Assembly (NCBI GenBank): GCA_913061245.1
Contig: CAJXTO010000020.1
Location: 1 to 16,291, forward strand
Source of the DNA: an uncultured Oceanospirillales bacterium
Lineage (GTDB): Bacteria > Pseudomonadota > Gammaproteobacteria > Pseudomonadales > Litorivicinaceae
Length of the DNA: 16,291 bases
Reading direction: 5' to 3'
The translations under genes were made by a program, and so were the position numbers. Positions 14,769-16,291 of this stretch are shown in pieces. Position 1 is the first letter of the stretch, and every line of letters begins with the position of its first letter. The notes below the pieces were generated by a model. That model did not search any database, had not been told where the DNA came from, and saw nothing but the letters and a program-made list of their open reading frames with translations.

Positions 14769-15549
14769 ATACGCGTTTTTCCTTGCGTTGATCCAAGGCT
14801 TAACAGAGTTTCTTCCGATCTCGAGTTCTGCACATTTGATTTTGCCATCAGCTGTGTTTGGGTGGCCGGATCAAGGCTTGGCTTTCGATGTTGCGGTTCA
14901 TTTTGGCTCTCTGGGGGCTGTGATATTAAGTTTGCGTCTTGAGATCCAGAGAGTGGCAACAGGAATGCTTGTGGGGATGGGACGGCGCTACCCAAGGCAT
15001 GCAAGGCTCGGCTGGCTCATTGGGTTGGCAACCTTGCCAGCTGTTATTGCTGGCTTATTGGCCAAAGATTTTATCGAAACAGAACTTCGCAGTGAGCTTG
15101 TAATCGCCTGGGCGACGATTGGTTTTGGATTACTGCTTTGGTGGGCGCACTATCAATCGGGCCAGGGTGGTTTTGCTAAAATTCGAGTCAAAGAAGCTCT
15201 GGTGATCGGGCTGGCTCAAGCGCTCGCTCTCATTCCTGGGACCTCGCGTTCAGGCATTACGCTGACGGCGGGTCTATGGCTCGGTTTGTCTCGGCGAGTC
15301 GCAGCGAAATTCTCGTTTTTACTCTCGATACCCATTATTTTGGGCGCAGCACTTATAAAGACCAAAGATTTACTCGAAACCTCAGATCCGGTTGCTTGGG
15401 ATCTGATTGCGATCGGTGTTGTCATCAGTTTTGTTTCAGCCTATCTGTGTATTCGCCTGTTTTTGGCGTTTATCCAGCGAGTCGGGTTGCTTCCATTTGT
15501 GGCTTATCGCCTCGCACTTGGTCTGATATTACTCGTTCTCCTTGTATGA
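14758..15549 (+). CDS. uppP: Undecaprenyl-diphosphatase UppP (BacA)
   Basis: Integral membrane enzyme that removes one phosphate from undecaprenyl diphosphate, recycling the lipid carrier for peptidoglycan and other surface polymers; overproduction gives bacitracin resistance in E. coli. It has 263 residues with about seven or eight hydrophobic segments. The active-site motifs are IQGLTEFLPISSSAHLI (12-28, with Glu17 kept) and PGTSRSGIT near residue 160. The QG variant before LTEF (E. coli has EG) is normal in Vibrio/Shewanella-like proteins, as is PDQGLAFDVAVHFGSL. The start lies inside tsaB (11-base overlap), so translation is probably coupled. It shares a cell-wall theme with alr two genes upstream. 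Confidence 0.95.
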   Translation: MTTEYAFFLALIQGLTEFLPISSSAHLILPSAVFGWPDQGLAFDVAVHFGSLGAVILSLRLEIQRVATGMLVGMGRRYPRHARLGWLIGLATLPAVIAGLLAKDFIETELRSELVIAWATIGFGLLLWWAHYQSGQGGFAKIRVKEALVIGLAQALALIPGTSRSGITLTAGLWLGLSRRVAAKFSFLLSIPIILGAALIKTKDLLETSDPVAWDLIAIGVVISFVSAYLCIRLFLAFIQRVGLLPFVAYRLALGLILLVLLV

Positions 15550-15569
15550 CATTGATCTGAAGTCCTATC

Positions 15570-15585
15570 AGCTTCTATCGAAGCT
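15570..15585. other. Small hairpin in the uppP-gacA gap
   Basis: AGCTTC (15570-15575) and GAAGCT (15580-15585) form a 6-bp stem with a 4-base loop. No T-run follows on the plus strand, so it does not look like a standard terminator. It lies in the 79-base gap before the regulator gene. Role unknown. Confidence 0.3.
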
Positions 15586-15615
15586 CTCAGTGGCTACAGT
15601 CTCTCCACCAAAATT

Positions 15616-15623
15616 GAGGAGGG
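15616..15623 (+). promoter_or_regulatory. Strong ribosome binding site of the GacA-like gene
   Basis: GAGGAGGG lies 5 bases before ATG 15629. It fixes the start there although the frame is open from 15542, inside uppP. Confidence 0.8.
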
Positions 15624-15628
15624 ATCCA

Positions 15629-16279
15629 ATGCATATTTCTGTGGTTGCGATATCGCACCAAATCTTATTACTCGAAGCGCTGCAGGCTGCAGTGAGTGGC
15701 TCTGAATTCCAGATCATGTCATCTCCATTCAAAGGGCGCTTAGCTTTGGATGAGTTTGTGGTGACACCACCGCGTTGTTTGATCCTTGATGGGAGTTGTC
15801 CAAAGCAAAGTTCCCTTGTGATGGTCGATCGAGTGAAACGAATGCTCCCAGACACATTGATATTGGTGTATCTCCGTTCAATCCGTGCCGTTGAATGTCA
15901 GTCGTTGCTCTCGCTTGGAGTCTCTGGGCTGATTGATATCAGTTGTTCAACTGAGGATGTTGTTTCTGCGTTGAGGAAAGTCAAACGACAAGAGGTTCAC
16001 TTAGCGCCGAAAGTGGCCCAAGCGCTCGCATTGAGCCGCTTTCGTTCAGCGAATCCGTTTGAGAAATTGTCGCCTAGAGAACTTACTGTCTGCGATCTTG
16101 TGATCGAGGGTAGTCGAGCGCCTGATATTGCGCAGCAGTTAGCTGTCTCAGCGAAGACGATCAATACTTATCGATACAGAATATTTGAGAAGCTTGGCAT
16201 CACTTCTGATGTTGAGTTAACACACTTAGCCTACAACCATGGCATGAAGGGAGTAGAATCCTCGCATGGCCGAGTTTGA
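15629..16279 (+). CDS. GacA/UvrY-family response regulator with a degenerate receiver domain
   Basis: A 216-residue regulator (GacA 214, UvrY 218). In this family the BarA/GacS kinase phosphorylates the receiver and the LuxR-type helix-turn-helix activates small RNAs that titrate CsrA/RsmA. The output half is well kept: NPFEKLSPREL, IAQQLAVSAKTINTYRYRIF and EKLGITSDVELTHLA align with GacA and UvrY. The receiver aligns with GacA without gaps and keeps the phosphoacceptor Asp54 (LILDGSCP), but the Mg-binding acidic pair D8-D9 is Ile-Ser, the switch Thr82 is Leu, and Lys104 is Ile. Normal phosphorylation signalling is therefore doubtful. The start is set by GAGGAGGG. The stop overlaps the uvrC start, the conserved gacA-uvrC arrangement. 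No kinase gene is in the window. It could be the only GacA of the organism or a diverged paralogue. Confidence 0.85.
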   Translation: MHISVVAISHQILLLEALQAAVSGSEFQIMSSPFKGRLALDEFVVTPPRCLILDGSCPKQSSLVMVDRVKRMLPDTLILVYLRSIRAVECQSLLSLGVSGLIDISCSTEDVVSALRKVKRQEVHLAPKVAQALALSRFRSANPFEKLSPRELTVCDLVIEGSRAPDIAQQLAVSAKTINTYRYRIFEKLGITSDVELTHLAYNHGMKGVESSHGRV

Positions 16280-16291
16280 TTCATCACGATT
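16266..16291 (+). CDS. uvrC: UvrC excinuclease subunit, first codons only (cut by window edge)
   Basis: ATG 16266 opens a frame reading M-A-E-F-D-S-S-R before the window ends. UvrC proteins commonly begin with a short Met-x-x-Phe-Asp segment, and uvrC follows gacA/uvrY in most gammaproteobacteria, including E. coli and Pseudomonas. The start overlaps the regulator stop by 14 bases. AAGGGAG (16247-16253) lies 12 bases upstream, a rather long spacing. With eight codons visible the identification rests mainly on gene order. Confidence 0.6.

Noticed and set aside
14329..14796. 155-codon open frame on the minus strand across tsaB
   Set aside because: It overlaps a well-recognised tsaB and the uppP start, lacks a ribosome site I can see, and its translation (rich in His, Gln, Arg, Ser) resembles no family. 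It is a shadow frame.
14794..14799. Gln in place of the first Glu of the UppP EGLTEF motif, a possible active-site loss
   Set aside because: The QGLTEF form is usual in Vibrio/Shewanella-like UppP, and the second Glu and the PGTSRSG motif are intact.

Overview
The window reads as ordinary chromosomal DNA of a gammaproteobacterium. The protein set supports this: AcnB-type aconitase, long-form glyceraldehyde-3-phosphate dehydrogenase, CysM, RlmD, a synthetase-only RelA, two-domain MazG, Ppc, TsaB, a Vibrio/Shewanella-like UppP and a GacA/UvrY regulator directly before uvrC. Conserved blocks known from pseudomonads and relatives (cysM-rlmD-relA-mazG; ppc-adk-tsaB; gacA-uvrC) are joined here into one run of genes. 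Spacing is tight, with several overlaps and start-stop fusions. I saw no mobile element, tRNA, rRNA, CRISPR array or phage gene. The genus cannot be told from the sequence alone.

Layout. Positions 1-2062 (minus strand) hold the first 687 codons of acnB, cut off at the window edge before its cluster-binding cysteines. Positions 2203-3654 (minus) hold a 483-residue GAPDH. Between the two lie a hairpin terminator for the GAPDH gene and a likely acnB promoter. Positions 3655-3852 are an AT-rich divergent promoter region with a nested inverted repeat. From 3853 to the right edge everything is on the plus strand: a DUF1289 Fe-S-type protein, cysM, rlmD, relA, mazG, ppc, adk, alr, tsaB, uppP, a GacA-like regulator and the first codons of uvrC. 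No gap between plus-strand genes exceeds about 80 bases and no convincing factor-independent terminator separates them, so extensive co-transcription is plausible.

Functions. The left part is central carbon metabolism (TCA cycle, triose phosphate oxidation). The middle combines cysteine synthesis, 23S rRNA methylation, (p)ppGpp synthesis and nucleotide pool cleaning (RelA, MazG), anaplerosis (Ppc) and adenylate balance (Adk). The right part serves cell wall precursor supply (Alr, UppP), the t6A tRNA modification (TsaB), global regulation and nucleotide excision repair.

Most worth a second look: (1) the GacA-like regulator keeps its DNA-binding half and Asp54 but has lost the acidic pair, the switch Thr and the Lys of the receiver; (2) alr sits between adk and tsaB, has an alphaproteobacterial flavour, and begins with two consecutive hairpins; (3) the nested dyad in the promoter region upstream of the GAPDH gene. 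I found no wholly new multi-gene system.
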